Positions 1-8,429 of a stretch of DNA of 64,000 bases are shown here, one piece after another. This DNA comes from Novosphingobium sp. RL4. Its GTDB lineage: Bacteria; Pseudomonadota; Alphaproteobacteria; Sphingomonadales; Sphingomonadaceae. The stretch spans positions 62,001 to 126,000 of the forward strand of contig NZ_CP141945.1 in NCBI RefSeq assembly GCF_035658495.1. Direction: 5' to 3'. A program made the translations under genes and the position numbers. Each line of letters begins with the position of its first letter. The stretch's first letter is position 1. The notes beneath the pieces were generated by a model that worked only from the letters and a program-made list of their open reading frames with translations, made no database searches and was not told where the DNA came from.

Positions 1-972
1 CATGTCCTCCGGACGGGCGATGGGGGCGAAAGGCAGGCCGGTGCCTTCCAGCTTCGCCACGATCTCGGCCCGCGTCATCGAGGCGACGAGCTGGCGGACC
101 TGCGGCAGGATACGGTCGCGGGCGAGGACGCGCTGGTTGTTGGTGCGCAGGCTCTCGTCGGCCCAGAGCTCATGCAGTTCGAACAGGGCGCAGAACTTCT
201 GCCACAGCACGTCGGAAACCACGCCGATGAATACGGGCTCGTCGCGGGTTTCGAACACGTCGTAGATCGCCCAGGCCGAGATGCGCGCGGGCATCGGCGC
301 GGCGGCTTTCCCGGTGACGGCGAACTGCGCCATGTGCTGGCCAACGAGGTAGGCGGTGGTCTCGAACAGGCTGGCGACGACCTTCTGGCCGCGCCCGGTG
401 CGATGGCGCTCCTCCAGCGCGGCGAGGATGCCGATCACGCCGAACATGCCGCCGGTCACGTCGATCACGCTGGAGCCCGCGCGCAAGGGGCGTCCCGGCG
501 GGCCGGTCATATAGGCAAGGCCGCCCATCATCTGCGCCACTTCGTCCAGCGCGGTGCGCTGTTCGTAGGGGCCGGGCAGGAAGCCTTTTTCCGAGCAGTA
601 GATCAGGCGCGGATTGGCCTGTGCCAGTTCCTCGTAGGACAGGCCGAGCCGGTCGAGCGCGCCGGGGCGGAAATTCTCGATCAGCACGTCGGCGCCCTCG
701 GCAAGGTCGCGGGCGACCTGCAGGCCCTCGGCCGACTTGAGGTCGAGGCAGATCGACTGCTTGCCCCGGTTGTACATCGGGAAATAGCCCGAGCCCGAGC
801 CGAGCAGGCGCCGGGTCTGGTCCCCGCCGATGGGCTCGATCCGCACCACTTCGGCGCCCAGCCCGGCGAGGATGTGGCCCACGGCGGGGCCCATGACCAT
901 GTGCGTGAATTCGGCGACGCGGATGCCGGCCAAAGGCTGCGGGACCGCTGGCTGCGTTACGTTCTCGCTCAT
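1..972 (-). CDS. CaiB/BaiF family (class III) CoA transferase, partial
   Basis: Left-edge gene, read from an ATG at 972 and open to base 1 (324 codons seen; the C-terminus lies outside the window). Class III CoA transferases move CoA between carboxylic acids through an aspartyl-CoA thioester. The N-terminal motif LAGIRVAEFTHMVMGP, the Rossmann-like segment AGLGAEVVRIEP and the block LDEVAQMMGGLAYMTG fit the family. Asp143 in that block is the likely nucleophile. The start overlaps the stop of the HMG-CoA-lyase-like gene by 4 bp (ATGA), so it is the last visible gene of a leftward operon. In context it probably activates the dicarboxylic acid made by the LeuC/LeuD pair so the lyase can cleave it; that role is inferred. 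Confidence 0.9.
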   Translation of the reverse strand, partial: MSENVTQPAVPQPLAGIRVAEFTHMVMGPAVGHILAGLGAEVVRIEPIGGDQTRRLLGSGSGYFPMYNRGKQSICLDLKSAEGLQVARDLAEGADVLIENFRPGALDRLGLSYEELAQANPRLIYCSEKGFLPGPYEQRTALDEVAQMMGGLAYMTGPPGRPLRAGSSVIDVTGGMFGVIGILAALEERHRTGRGQKVVASLFETTAYLVGQHMAQFAVTGKAAAPMPARISAWAIYDVFETRDEPVFIGVVSDVLWQKFCALFELHELWADESLRTNNQRVLARDRILPQVRQLVASMTRAEIVAKLEGTGLPFAPIARPEDM

Positions 973-1889
973 CGGGCGATCCTTTCGTTGTAGTCGAGCA
1001 TCGGCCCGGCATCCGGCGTGAAGCCGTAGAGTGGTTCGCCGGGCAGGGCGGCGGCCAGGATCTGGCGCACTTCCAGCAGGCGTTCGAGGTCGATGCCGGT
1101 ATCGAGCCCCATGGCATTGAGCATGAGCACGAGATCCTCGGTCACGAGATTGCCCGAGGCCCCCGGCGCGGCGGGGCAGCCGCCGAGCCCGCCGAGCGAG
1201 GCGTCAAGCGTGGTGATGCCCTCCTCCAGCCCGGCCAGCGCATTGGCGAGGCCGAGCCCGCGCGTGTTGTGGAGGTGGAGCGTGGTCAGCATGTCCGCCC
1301 CCACCGCCGCCCTGACCTTGCGAACCAGCCGCCGGACCTGCGCGGGGTCGGCATAGCCGGTGGTGTCGGACAGGCTGAACTCCTGCGCGCCCGCCTCGGC
1401 CGCGGCAAGGGCGAGGCGCACGACAGTATCCTCCGCGACGGCGCCCTCGATGGTGCAGCCGAACGCCGTGGCGAGGCCGACGGCGAAGTGAACGCCTGCC
1501 GCCCTTGCGATTTCGGATGCGGCCGCGATTTCCGCCAGCATCGCCGGATGGTCCTTGCGCACGTTGCGGATGGAATGGGTCTCGCTCATCGAAAGGGGGA
1601 TCGACATGGCGTGGACACCCGCCTCCACCGCCCGCTGCGCCCCTTTGGCATTGGGCACGAGGGCGACGACGTTGAGCCCCTCGATCCCCCGCGCGAAGCG
1701 GACCAGTTCGGCGGTGTCGGCCATCTGGGGCAGCAGGCTGGGCGGCACGAAGCTGCCCACCTCGATCTCGCGCACCCCGGCGGCGGCCTCTGCGGCGATC
1801 CACGCCTTCTTGGCCTCCAGCGGCATGATCGCCTTGATCGACTGCAACCCGTCACGCGGGCCGACTTCGGAAACGAGTATCTGCGTCAT
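969..1889 (-). CDS. Hydroxymethylglutaryl-CoA lyase-like protein
   Basis: 306-residue TIM-barrel of the HMG-CoA lyase family, which cleaves 3-hydroxy-3-methylglutaryl-CoA-like substrates to acetyl-CoA and an oxo acid. Visible signatures are VGPRDGLQ near the N-terminus (catalytic Arg/Asp and metal site), LHLHNTRGLGLANA (metal-binding HxH) and GGLGGCPAAPGASGNLVTED, the cysteine-containing active-site loop. Length matches the bacterial family (about 300 residues). Upstream leuD and downstream CoA transferase both overlap it by 4 bp, indicating tight coupling. Because it travels with a CoA transferase and a LeuC/LeuD hydro-lyase, the substrate may be a hydroxylated alkyl-dicarboxylyl-CoA such as a citramalyl-CoA analogue rather than HMG-CoA from leucine; this is inference. 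Confidence 0.9.
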   Translation of the reverse strand: MTQILVSEVGPRDGLQSIKAIMPLEAKKAWIAAEAAAGVREIEVGSFVPPSLLPQMADTAELVRFARGIEGLNVVALVPNAKGAQRAVEAGVHAMSIPLSMSETHSIRNVRKDHPAMLAEIAAASEIARAAGVHFAVGLATAFGCTIEGAVAEDTVVRLALAAAEAGAQEFSLSDTTGYADPAQVRRLVRKVRAAVGADMLTTLHLHNTRGLGLANALAGLEEGITTLDASLGGLGGCPAAPGASGNLVTEDLVLMLNAMGLDTGIDLERLLEVRQILAAALPGEPLYGFTPDAGPMLDYNERIAR

Positions 1890-2503
1890 GGTGTTCTTTC
1901 GAGAGTGGCCCCGAGGTAGACCCAGGGCCGCGCCTTGCGGTCGGCCGAGGTCCAGTCCTCGATTTCCGGCAACGACTTGAGCGTGAGGTCGATGGCATCG
2001 AGCCCTTCGAGCAGCATCTCGCGCGGTTCGGGCTCGATGGCGAAGCGGTGGATGGCGGCGCCGCAGCGCACTTCCTGCGCGGGCAGGTCCACGGTCACCT
2101 CCTGCCAGGCCATGGCGGCGATGGCCGCTTCGGGCAGGACCACGGGAAGGAGCCCGTTGCGGATGCAGTTGGCCCGGAAGATCGGTGCGAAGCCTTGCGC
2201 GATCACGCAGCGCATGCCGTACTCCGCCAGCGCCCAGACGGCATGTTCGCGGCTTGATCCGCAGCCGAAGTTCGCCCCGCCCAGCAGCACTTGCGCGCCC
2301 GCCGCTTCGGGGCGGTTGAGCGGGAACGCCGGGTCCGGCACGCGCGCGGCGGCGTCGATATAGCGCCACGGCGCGAACAGCCCGTCGGCAAGGCCGGTGC
2401 GCCCGGTGCTTTTCATCTCGCGGCTGGGGATGATCGCGTCGGTATCGACATTGTCGCGCAGCAGCGCGGCCGCGCGCGAGGTGAGGGTGGTGAACGGGGT
2501 CAT
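1886..2503 (-). CDS. LeuD-type small subunit of aconitase-family hydro-lyase (copy 1)
   Basis: 205-residue swivelling-domain protein of the 3-isopropylmalate dehydratase small-subunit family. The motif NVDTDAIIPSREMKS and the signature GANFGCGSSREHAVWALAEYG are diagnostic, and RANCIRNGLLPVVLP follows as in LeuD. It pairs with the upstream large subunit (overlap 4 bp) and precedes the lyase gene (overlap 4 bp). No leuA or leuB lies nearby and a second LeuC/LeuD pair is present at 43.8-45.9 kb, so a catabolic isomerase/hydratase for a branched or unsaturated dicarboxylate (citraconate, alkylmaleate or similar) is more likely than leucine biosynthesis. The exact substrate cannot be read from sequence. 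Confidence 0.9.
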   Translation of the reverse strand: MTPFTTLTSRAAALLRDNVDTDAIIPSREMKSTGRTGLADGLFAPWRYIDAAARVPDPAFPLNRPEAAGAQVLLGGANFGCGSSREHAVWALAEYGMRCVIAQGFAPIFRANCIRNGLLPVVLPEAAIAAMAWQEVTVDLPAQEVRCGAAIHRFAIEPEPREMLLEGLDAIDLTLKSLPEIEDWTSADRKARPWVYLGATLERTP

Positions 2504-3882
2504 CGCGCCGGCTTCCGGATCATGAGTTCGCGGGGATCGGCGATCGCGCCGGCAATCGCGCTGGCAACCACGGTTTCCGGGCTGGCGATATGGGTGCGGA
2601 TGCCCGGCCCCTGCCGCCCCTCGAAGTTGCGGTTGGTGCTGCTGATCGTCCGGCTGCCTTCGGGGAAGCGTTCGCCCCCTGCGAAGAAGCATAGCGAGCA
2701 GCCGCTCTCGCGCCATTCGAACCCGGCCTCGGCAAAGATCGCGTCGAGCCCCTCGGCCTCGGCGGCGCGCTTCACGGCGGAGCTTCCGGGCACCACCATG
2801 GCCTTGCGGATCGATGGCGCGACATGGCGCCCCTTCACCAAAGCGGCGGCGCGGCGCAGGTCCGAGAGACGGGCATTGGTGCACGATCCCAGGAACGCCA
2901 CGTCGATCGGCGTGCCCAGCAGCGGGCTGCCGGCATCGAGGCCGATATAGTCGTGCGCCCGCGCCGGTCCCTGCGGCACCGTGCCGTCCACCGGCACTGC
3001 ATGTTCCGGGCTGGTGCCCCAGCTCACCATCGGGGCGAGCGCGGCGGCGTCTATCACGATCTCGCGGTCGAACCGGGCGTCCTCGTCGGTTTTCAGGCCG
3101 TGCCAGTATGGCTCGCCGAAGTCCTCCGGCGCATAGCGGCGGCCCGCCAGATATTCGAAAGTCTTTGCATCCGGCGCGACGATGCCGGTCATGGCCGCGA
3201 ACTCGGTGGCCATGTTGCACAAGGTCATGCGCGCCTCGATGTCGAGCGCGCGCACAGCCTCGCCCGCGAACTCCACCACATGTCCCGCGCCGCCGCCCGC
3301 GCCGTGCGCGGCGATGAGCGCCAGCACCATGTCCTTGGCGGTGACGCCGGGCGCAAGCGTGCCGGTATAGGTGACGCGCATCGTCCCCGGCCGGTCCAGC
3401 CGCAGCACGCCGGTTGCCATGGCATGTTCCGCCTCGCTGGAGCCGATCCCCCATGCCAGCGCGCCCAGCGCGCCCTGCGTGCAGGTGTGGCTGTCGGGCG
3501 CGACAAGGGTGACGCCGGGCAGGACGATACCAAGCTCGGGCGAGATGACGTGGGTGATGCCCTGGTCGCGGTCGTTCACGTCGAACAGGGTGATCCCGGC
3601 GGCCCGCGCGGCGGCGCGGGTCTCGGTGATGAAGGCGGAGCCGCCCTCCATCAGCGTGCCGTCGCCGCGGCCGGGGCGGGTATCGACGATATGGTCCATC
3701 ACCGCGAAAACGCGCGCCGGATCGCGCACGGGGCGCCCCGCTGCCGCCATCGCCTTGAGCGCGGCGGCGCCGGTCCGTTCGTGCAGGAACACGCGGTCTA
3801 TGGCGATGAGCGCGGCCCCGGTCGCGCTGTCCGCGACATGGTGGGCCTGCCAGATCTTTTCGAAGAGAGTCTTGCCTGTCAT
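2500..3882 (-). CDS. LeuC-type large subunit of aconitase-family hydro-lyase (copy 1)
   Basis: 460-residue [4Fe-4S] hydro-lyase large subunit. The cluster cysteines fit C334 (FLGSCTNARLSDL) and C395/C398 (GCSLCFFAGGERF). Other family blocks are PDSHTCTQGALGALAWGIGSSE and [17 protein letters not shown]. The ATG at 3882 is chosen because TLFEKIWQAHHV matches the usual LeuC N-terminus; upstream in-frame sequence is low-complexity antisense-like. The CSLCFF sequence differs from the CSMC(L/V)xMN usual in leucine-pathway LeuC and in copy 2 here, suggesting a different substrate. It is separated by 28 bp from the upstream reductase gene and overlaps leuD by 4 bp. Confidence 0.9.
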   Translation of the reverse strand: MTGKTLFEKIWQAHHVADSATGAALIAIDRVFLHERTGAAALKAMAAAGRPVRDPARVFAVMDHIVDTRPGRGDGTLMEGGSAFITETRAAARAAGITLFDVNDRDQGITHVISPELGIVLPGVTLVAPDSHTCTQGALGALAWGIGSSEAEHAMATGVLRLDRPGTMRVTYTGTLAPGVTAKDMVLALIAAHGAGGGAGHVVEFAGEAVRALDIEARMTLCNMATEFAAMTGIVAPDAKTFEYLAGRRYAPEDFGEPYWHGLKTDEDARFDREIVIDAAALAPMVSWGTSPEHAVPVDGTVPQGPARAHDYIGLDAGSPLLGTPIDVAFLGSCTNARLSDLRRAAALVKGRHVAPSIRKAMVVPGSSAVKRAAEAEGLDAIFAEAGFEWRESGCSLCFFAGGERFPEGSRTISSTNRNFEGRQGPGIRTHIASPETVVASAIAGAIADPRELMIRKPAR

Positions 3883-3910
3883 GTGTCGTCGCACCCGCTT
3901 TCGCGCGGTT

Positions 3911-4930
3911 TCAGTCGTCCTGTCCGGCAAGGTCGACCACGACCTTGCCCATCGATCGGCCCGAGAGCAGCCGCTCCACCGCGCCGAACACGCCCTCGAT
4001 GCCGATGTTCGGCTGATCGTCGAACCGCACCTTGATCCGGCCTTGTGCGTAAAGGTCGAAAAGCCGCTCGCGCGCATCGGCCCAGTGGGGCGTGAGCAGC
4101 CCGTTCATGAAGCCGCGCACCGATGCGCCCTTGTAGTAGATGGCATGGGCGATGCGCGGGCCGGTGACGATCTCGGGCTTGCCCTCCAGGTCCGAGGCGG
4201 CGCCGCCCACCACGAGGCGGCCATGATTGGCGAGATTGGCGAGAAAGGCATCGAAGATCGCGCCGCTCACCGTGTCCACCGCCACGTCGAGGCCGCCGGG
4301 ATATTCGGCCGCCAGCACGGCGCCCACATCCTCGGACTTGTAGTCGATCACCCGTTCCGCCCCGAGCGAGGCGACGAAATCGCATTTCGCCCGGCCGCCC
4401 GCCACGCCGATCACCCGCGCGCCCATGAGAACGGCAAGCTGAACCAGCAGGTGGCCAAGGCCGCCCGCCGCCGCCGAGATGGCCACGGTTTCGCCGCGTT
4501 TCAGCTCGCCGATCCGCTCCAGCGCGACAAGGGCGGAAACCCCGGTGGAGGCCAGCGCCAGATATTCGCGCGTGGCGGCGGGTGCCTTCACGAACTGGCT
4601 GGCGGGGCCGGTATTGGCCTCGCGGTAGCCGCCGGTGAAGCGCACCGTGACCGCCGCATCGCCCACCGCGAAGTCGCTCACACCTTCGCCCACCGCTTCC
4701 ACCGTGCCGATGGCCTCGACCCCGGTGAAAGTGGGCAGGGCGATCTTCACATAGTCCACCGCGTTGCGGGCGATCTGGGTGTCGAAGATGCCGTTGACGC
4801 CGCAATGCAGGTTGCGCACGCGGATCTCGCCGGGACCGGGCGCGGCCAGCGGCAGTTCGACGATCTCGCTCCCTTCGCGGAACGAGGGCGCGACGCGTTC
4901 GAGGCGGATGGCGCGGTAGGTCTCGCTCAT
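3911..4930 (-). CDS. Zinc-free MDR-superfamily NAD(P)H oxidoreductase (quinone reductase/enoyl reductase-like)
   Basis: 339-residue medium-chain reductase. An N-terminal GroES-like domain is followed by a Rossmann nucleotide fold (VAISAAAGGLGHLLVQLAVLMGARVIG), the AAGGLG loop typical of quinone oxidoreductases and of prostaglandin-reductase-3-like enzymes. The zinc ligands of classical alcohol dehydrogenases are not evident. It probably reduces an activated C=C bond of a pathway enone using NAD(P)H. The start overlaps the stop of the upstream FAD-linked oxidase by 4 bp, so the two are coupled and may act in sequence on the same intermediate (inferred). Confidence 0.85.
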   Translation of the reverse strand: MSETYRAIRLERVAPSFREGSEIVELPLAAPGPGEIRVRNLHCGVNGIFDTQIARNAVDYVKIALPTFTGVEAIGTVEAVGEGVSDFAVGDAAVTVRFTGGYREANTGPASQFVKAPAATREYLALASTGVSALVALERIGELKRGETVAISAAAGGLGHLLVQLAVLMGARVIGVAGGRAKCDFVASLGAERVIDYKSEDVGAVLAAEYPGGLDVAVDTVSGAIFDAFLANLANHGRLVVGGAASDLEGKPEIVTGPRIAHAIYYKGASVRGFMNGLLTPHWADARERLFDLYAQGRIKVRFDDQPNIGIEGVFGAVERLLSGRSMGKVVVDLAGQDD

Positions 4931-6564
4931 TGCGCGATCTTTCCCTGCGGGAAGCCGAGCCCGCCCGGATTGAACAGGCCCTTGGGGTCCATCACGTTCT
5001 TCACCGCATCCAGCACATCGAGGAACGCAGGATCGCGCGTCTCGCGGTAGGGATAGGCGCGGCCGATCTGGAAATGGGCGGCGCCGTATTTCTTGCAGAT
5101 CGCCTTCACCTGCTCGCGCGCTTCGGCGACCAGCGCGGTCGCCTCCGGCGCGGGGCCAAGCTGCTTCAGGCGCTTGAGATGCTCGGGCTCGACCATGGAT
5201 TCGTGGACCGGGCGATAGCCTTCGGGCCAGAAGAACACCGGCTCGATGACGATGGCATTGGTGGAGAGCGAGGAGAACAGGAAACCGTTGTGAATGCCCA
5301 GCGCATCGAAGCGGGCCTTCATCGCATCGAAGTAGGCGCGGATTTCGCCGAACATGGCAGGCGCGGTGGAAAGCGAGGCCTGTCCGTGAACCGGCACCCA
5401 GCTTTCGCCTTCGGGGCCGAGGATCGAGTTCGGCGCCGGGAACGGCATGGCACGGATCACCTTGGCGATCGAGTTCTCGATCTCGGTGCCGCCGAAGCGC
5501 CTGGCGATATCGCGGGCACTGGCGATATCGGCCGCCACCGATTCCTTGCAGCGGCCCTCGGCGGTGATGTGAAGCGGGTAGTCGTCCTCAGGGATGAAGT
5601 CGCGCCCGCCCATGGCGATCTTCGCGGCGGCCAGCAGGCCCTTGCCCAGCGACTTCTCCTTGGCCACGACTTTGCCCAGCGTCTTCACGTCGCTGGCGAG
5701 CGACATGCGGCGCATGCGGACCTTGGTGAGGCCGGGGTCGAAGCCGCAGGTCTCCGAAGCGATGCCGGCGCGGGTCATTTCCGCCAGCGCCTCGATCATG
5801 ATCTGGCCGGTGGGGAACGAGAACGAGACCGAATCCTCGAACCGGGGCGTGCGGATCAGGCGGAAAGTCACTTCGGCCTTGAGCCCCAGCGTCCCGGAAT
5901 CGCCGCAGAACAGCCCGGCGAGATCGGGGCCGAAGTGGCGGTAGTGCGGCGTGTCGCCGTCAGGGCCGCGCGCGCCGGTGCGCAGCGTCCGTCCGTCCGC
6001 CAGCACCATGGTCACCGCGATCACGCTCTCGCTGGAGGTGCCGTGGTGCCCGGCGCCGAACATCGCGTTGAGCTGCGAAAGACCGCCGCCGATGGTGGAA
6101 TAGATGCCCGACATCGGCCCCCAGAAAGGGGTGCGCAGGCCATGCGGCGCGAGCGCCTCGTTGAGCGCGCGCCAGGTGCAGCCGCACTGCACGGTCACCG
6201 TCATGTCCTCGGGGCTGATCTTCAGCACCTTGTCCATGCGGGTGGTGTCGATGGTGACGGTGTCGTCCGTGACCGGGAGATAGCTTTCGGTATAGCTCAT
6301 GCCCGCGCCGCGCGGCGCCAGCGCCACACCTGCCTCGTTCGCGGCCTTGACCACGGCGGCGAGCTCAGCGGTGGTGGCAGGCGCCACGGCCAGCATGGCG
6401 ACGTGATCGGCGCGGGTCCACACGTCCTCGCTGAACAGGCGAAGGCGCGCCTCGTCGTCGCTGACGTTCTCCGGCCCGACGATGGCCACCAGCGCGGCGC
6501 GCAGGTCGGCGGGGCAGGGGGCGATCCCGGACAGGGTTTCGTTCGTGGCAGGGTTGGCGGACAT
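4927..6564 (-). CDS. FAD-linked oxidase/dehydrogenase, VAO/4-cresol dehydrogenase type (paralog 1)
   Basis: 545-residue flavoprotein with an N-terminal PCMH-type FAD-binding domain (about residues 45-235: ALAPRGAGMSYTESYLPV, MTVTVQCGCTWRALNEALAPHG, STIGGGLSQLNAMFGAGHHGT) and a C-terminal FAD-oxidase domain ending in QIGRAYPY and MDPKGLFNPGGLG. The family (GlcD, 4-cresol dehydrogenase, vanillyl-alcohol oxidase) oxidises hydroxy acids, phenols or alcohols. It is clearly homologous to the protein at 15.6-17.2 kb. No signal peptide, so probably cytoplasmic. It heads the distal half of the leftward run, 96 bp after the preceding flavoprotein gene, and overlaps the reductase gene by 4 bp. Substrate unknown. 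Confidence 0.88.
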   Translation of the reverse strand: MSANPATNETLSGIAPCPADLRAALVAIVGPENVSDDEARLRLFSEDVWTRADHVAMLAVAPATTAELAAVVKAANEAGVALAPRGAGMSYTESYLPVTDDTVTIDTTRMDKVLKISPEDMTVTVQCGCTWRALNEALAPHGLRTPFWGPMSGIYSTIGGGLSQLNAMFGAGHHGTSSESVIAVTMVLADGRTLRTGARGPDGDTPHYRHFGPDLAGLFCGDSGTLGLKAEVTFRLIRTPRFEDSVSFSFPTGQIMIEALAEMTRAGIASETCGFDPGLTKVRMRRMSLASDVKTLGKVVAKEKSLGKGLLAAAKIAMGGRDFIPEDDYPLHITAEGRCKESVAADIASARDIARRFGGTEIENSIAKVIRAMPFPAPNSILGPEGESWVPVHGQASLSTAPAMFGEIRAYFDAMKARFDALGIHNGFLFSSLSTNAIVIEPVFFWPEGYRPVHESMVEPEHLKRLKQLGPAPEATALVAEAREQVKAICKKYGAAHFQIGRAYPYRETRDPAFLDVLDAVKNVMDPKGLFNPGGLGFPQGKIAQ

Positions 6565-6660
6565 GGCTTGGTTCCCCGGACGCTGGAAGCCTTGAATTGG
6601 CTTTGCCTTAGATCAATTGAACGCGGGTTTCGCGATTGCCCGCCTGTCGGATGAACATGG

Positions 6661-8073
6661 TCACCTGTCGGACAGTTCGGCCTCTGCGAAAGCGCTCCCC
6701 ACGCGCGCGGCGCCCAGCCCGGCGAGCCGCCCGAAGGTCACCGCCGTGGCAAGGCCCATCGCGGGCAGGTAGCCCCAGTAGGACGGTCCCGAGACCGACC
6801 TTGCGGCGCCGCCGCCGGCGAAGAGATTGGGCAGCCGCGTGCCATCGGCGCGCAGGACGCGGGCCTCGCCGTCGATCTGGAGGCCGCCCTGCGTGTGGAA
6901 GATCGCGCCCACCACCCTGAGCGCCCGGTACGGGGCGGCAGGCGGCAGGTCGGTTCCCCAGACGCGGCCCAAGGGGTCGGCTCTACCCTCGCTCTGTGCC
7001 GTTTGTGTCGCTTTCAGTGTCGCCTCGAGCGCGGCGGCGGGAACGCCCATCGCCTCGGCCAGATCCGCGATGGAATCGGCCTTTTTCAAGGCGTTGAGGG
7101 CCTTGAGCTGCTGCATTTCGGGAATATAGTCGGCAGCGGCCTCGATCCTGGCGTCGAACACCACCCAAACGTGATCGCCCTCCTGCCGAAGCACCGGATG
7201 GACCATGCCGGCGATGTCGGTGGTCTCGTCGGTAAACCGCTCCCCCGCCATGTTGACGAGCACGCCGCCCTCCACCGGAACACCCGGCGGCACCGGGATT
7301 CCCTGCGGTTCGGTCAGCATGGCGTAGCCCTGGTAGGCCCCCATGTCGCCCAGGGCGGCGCCCAGTTGCTCGCCCACCCGCACTGCCGTTCCCCGGCTGC
7401 CTTCGTGGCCGTTGTTCCGGGCATGGGCCATCTCGGGCATGTACCGGGCGACCATGGCGTGATCGGCGGCAAAACCGCCGCAGGCCAGCACCAGCGCGCC
7501 GCAGCCCACACGCTCTACCGAGCCATCGCGCCGGGTCAGGGAAACGCCCAGAATCCGGCCGTTTTCATCGGATTCTACCCCGGAAAGCCGAGTGCCCGCC
7601 ATCACGTCCACCCCGGCGTCGTCAAGCCGCCGGTGCAGCAGTTCCACCATGTCCTGCCCCGAATGGCCGCGCCATCCGTGAACCCGGTAAGTGCTGTTGC
7701 CATAGGCCGGGCGGAAGCCGGTATCGAGCTGCCACGGCATGTCGAGAGCGCCGACCATCCAGTCCACCGTCGGCCCTGCGTGATCGGCGATGGCGCGGGC
7801 CAGCACCGGGTCGGTCTGCCCGCGGGTCTTGGCGATGATATCGGCGTAATAGCGCTCGGCATCATCCTCGATCCCGTGCTCCGCCTGCGACCGGGTGCCC
7901 GCCGCGCAGATCAGGCCCTGCGACATTCCGGTGGAGCCCATGGGCCGCTCGTCCTGTTCGACCAGCAGCACTTCGGCACCGGATTCCCGCGCGGAAAGCG
8001 CGGCAATGCAGCCGCATGCCCCCCCGCCGACCACCAGGACCGGGACGCTGAATTCGAAGGCCTCGCCGCTCAT
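6661..8073 (-). CDS. FAD-binding_2 family flavoprotein (fumarate reductase/ketosteroid dehydrogenase-like)
   Basis: 470-residue flavoprotein. The N-terminus VPVLVVGGGACGCIAALSA is the dinucleotide-binding motif, followed by VEQDERPMGSTGMSQG, as in succinate dehydrogenase/fumarate reductase flavoproteins and 3-ketosteroid dehydrogenases. C-terminal FAD contacts fit GGLQIDGEARVLRADGTRLPNLFAGGGAA. It is soluble, with no partner iron-sulfur or cytochrome subunit next to it, so it may be a stand-alone FAD (de)hydrogenase acting on a C-C bond next to a carbonyl. ATG 8073 overlaps the stop of the small upstream protein by 4 bp. Downstream 97 bp hold only a weak 5-bp GC stem. Confidence 0.87.
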   Translation of the reverse strand: MSGEAFEFSVPVLVVGGGACGCIAALSARESGAEVLLVEQDERPMGSTGMSQGLICAAGTRSQAEHGIEDDAERYYADIIAKTRGQTDPVLARAIADHAGPTVDWMVGALDMPWQLDTGFRPAYGNSTYRVHGWRGHSGQDMVELLHRRLDDAGVDVMAGTRLSGVESDENGRILGVSLTRRDGSVERVGCGALVLACGGFAADHAMVARYMPEMAHARNNGHEGSRGTAVRVGEQLGAALGDMGAYQGYAMLTEPQGIPVPPGVPVEGGVLVNMAGERFTDETTDIAGMVHPVLRQEGDHVWVVFDARIEAAADYIPEMQQLKALNALKKADSIADLAEAMGVPAAALEATLKATQTAQSEGRADPLGRVWGTDLPPAAPYRALRVVGAIFHTQGGLQIDGEARVLRADGTRLPNLFAGGGAARSVSGPSYWGYLPAMGLATAVTFGRLAGLGAARVGSAFAEAELSDR

Positions 8074-8429
8074 GCCTCGCTCGCGAGTTCGTCGCCCACA
8101 TCGCCCGAGGCGACATCTTCGGCGAGCATGGCGGCCTCGTTCTCCTGCTGCACGATGCGCAGGATACGGGCGATGTATTCCTGATTCCACATCTGCCGCT
8201 CGGCCGAGGCAGCGCGGTCCGGCGTGAAGGCGTCGATCTCGCCTTCCGACAACACGCCCTTTTCGAGCAGCAGGCGTTCCAGCGTGTCCGCGCGCTGGCG
8301 GGTAACCGCCAGTTCCTGCGCCACCGCCATGGTGATGGCGAGGACCCGCTCCACTTGCGGTTCGAGGAAATAGGGGCGTTTTCCGGCCGGTTTGGCGCCG
8401 GCGTGGTTGAGGGCGTCGGTAAAGCTCAT
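8070..8429 (-). CDS. Small helical hypothetical protein coupled to flavoprotein
   Basis: 119 residues, not recognised. It is charged and predicted mostly helical, with heptad-like stretches (AITMAVAQELAVTRQRADTLERLLLEKG) and an acidic tail. No signal peptide, membrane segment, cysteine or metal motif is seen. Its start overlaps the methyltransferase stop by 4 bp and its stop overlaps the flavoprotein start by 4 bp, so it is almost certainly translated and co-regulated with both. The segment LLLEKGVLSEGEIDAF recalls small accessory subunits that cap a larger enzyme, so an assembly partner or second subunit is possible, but this is a guess from context. Confidence 0.7.
   Translation of the reverse strand: MSFTDALNHAGAKPAGKRPYFLEPQVERVLAITMAVAQELAVTRQRADTLERLLLEKGVLSEGEIDAFTPDRAASAERQMWNQEYIARILRIVQQENEAAMLAEDVASGDVGDELASEA

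Noticed and set aside
172..993. Long plus-strand open frame opposite the CoA transferase gene
   Set aside because: High-GC antisense shadow: the translation is arginine/glycine/alanine-rich with no family motifs, while the minus strand has a full CoA-transferase signature.
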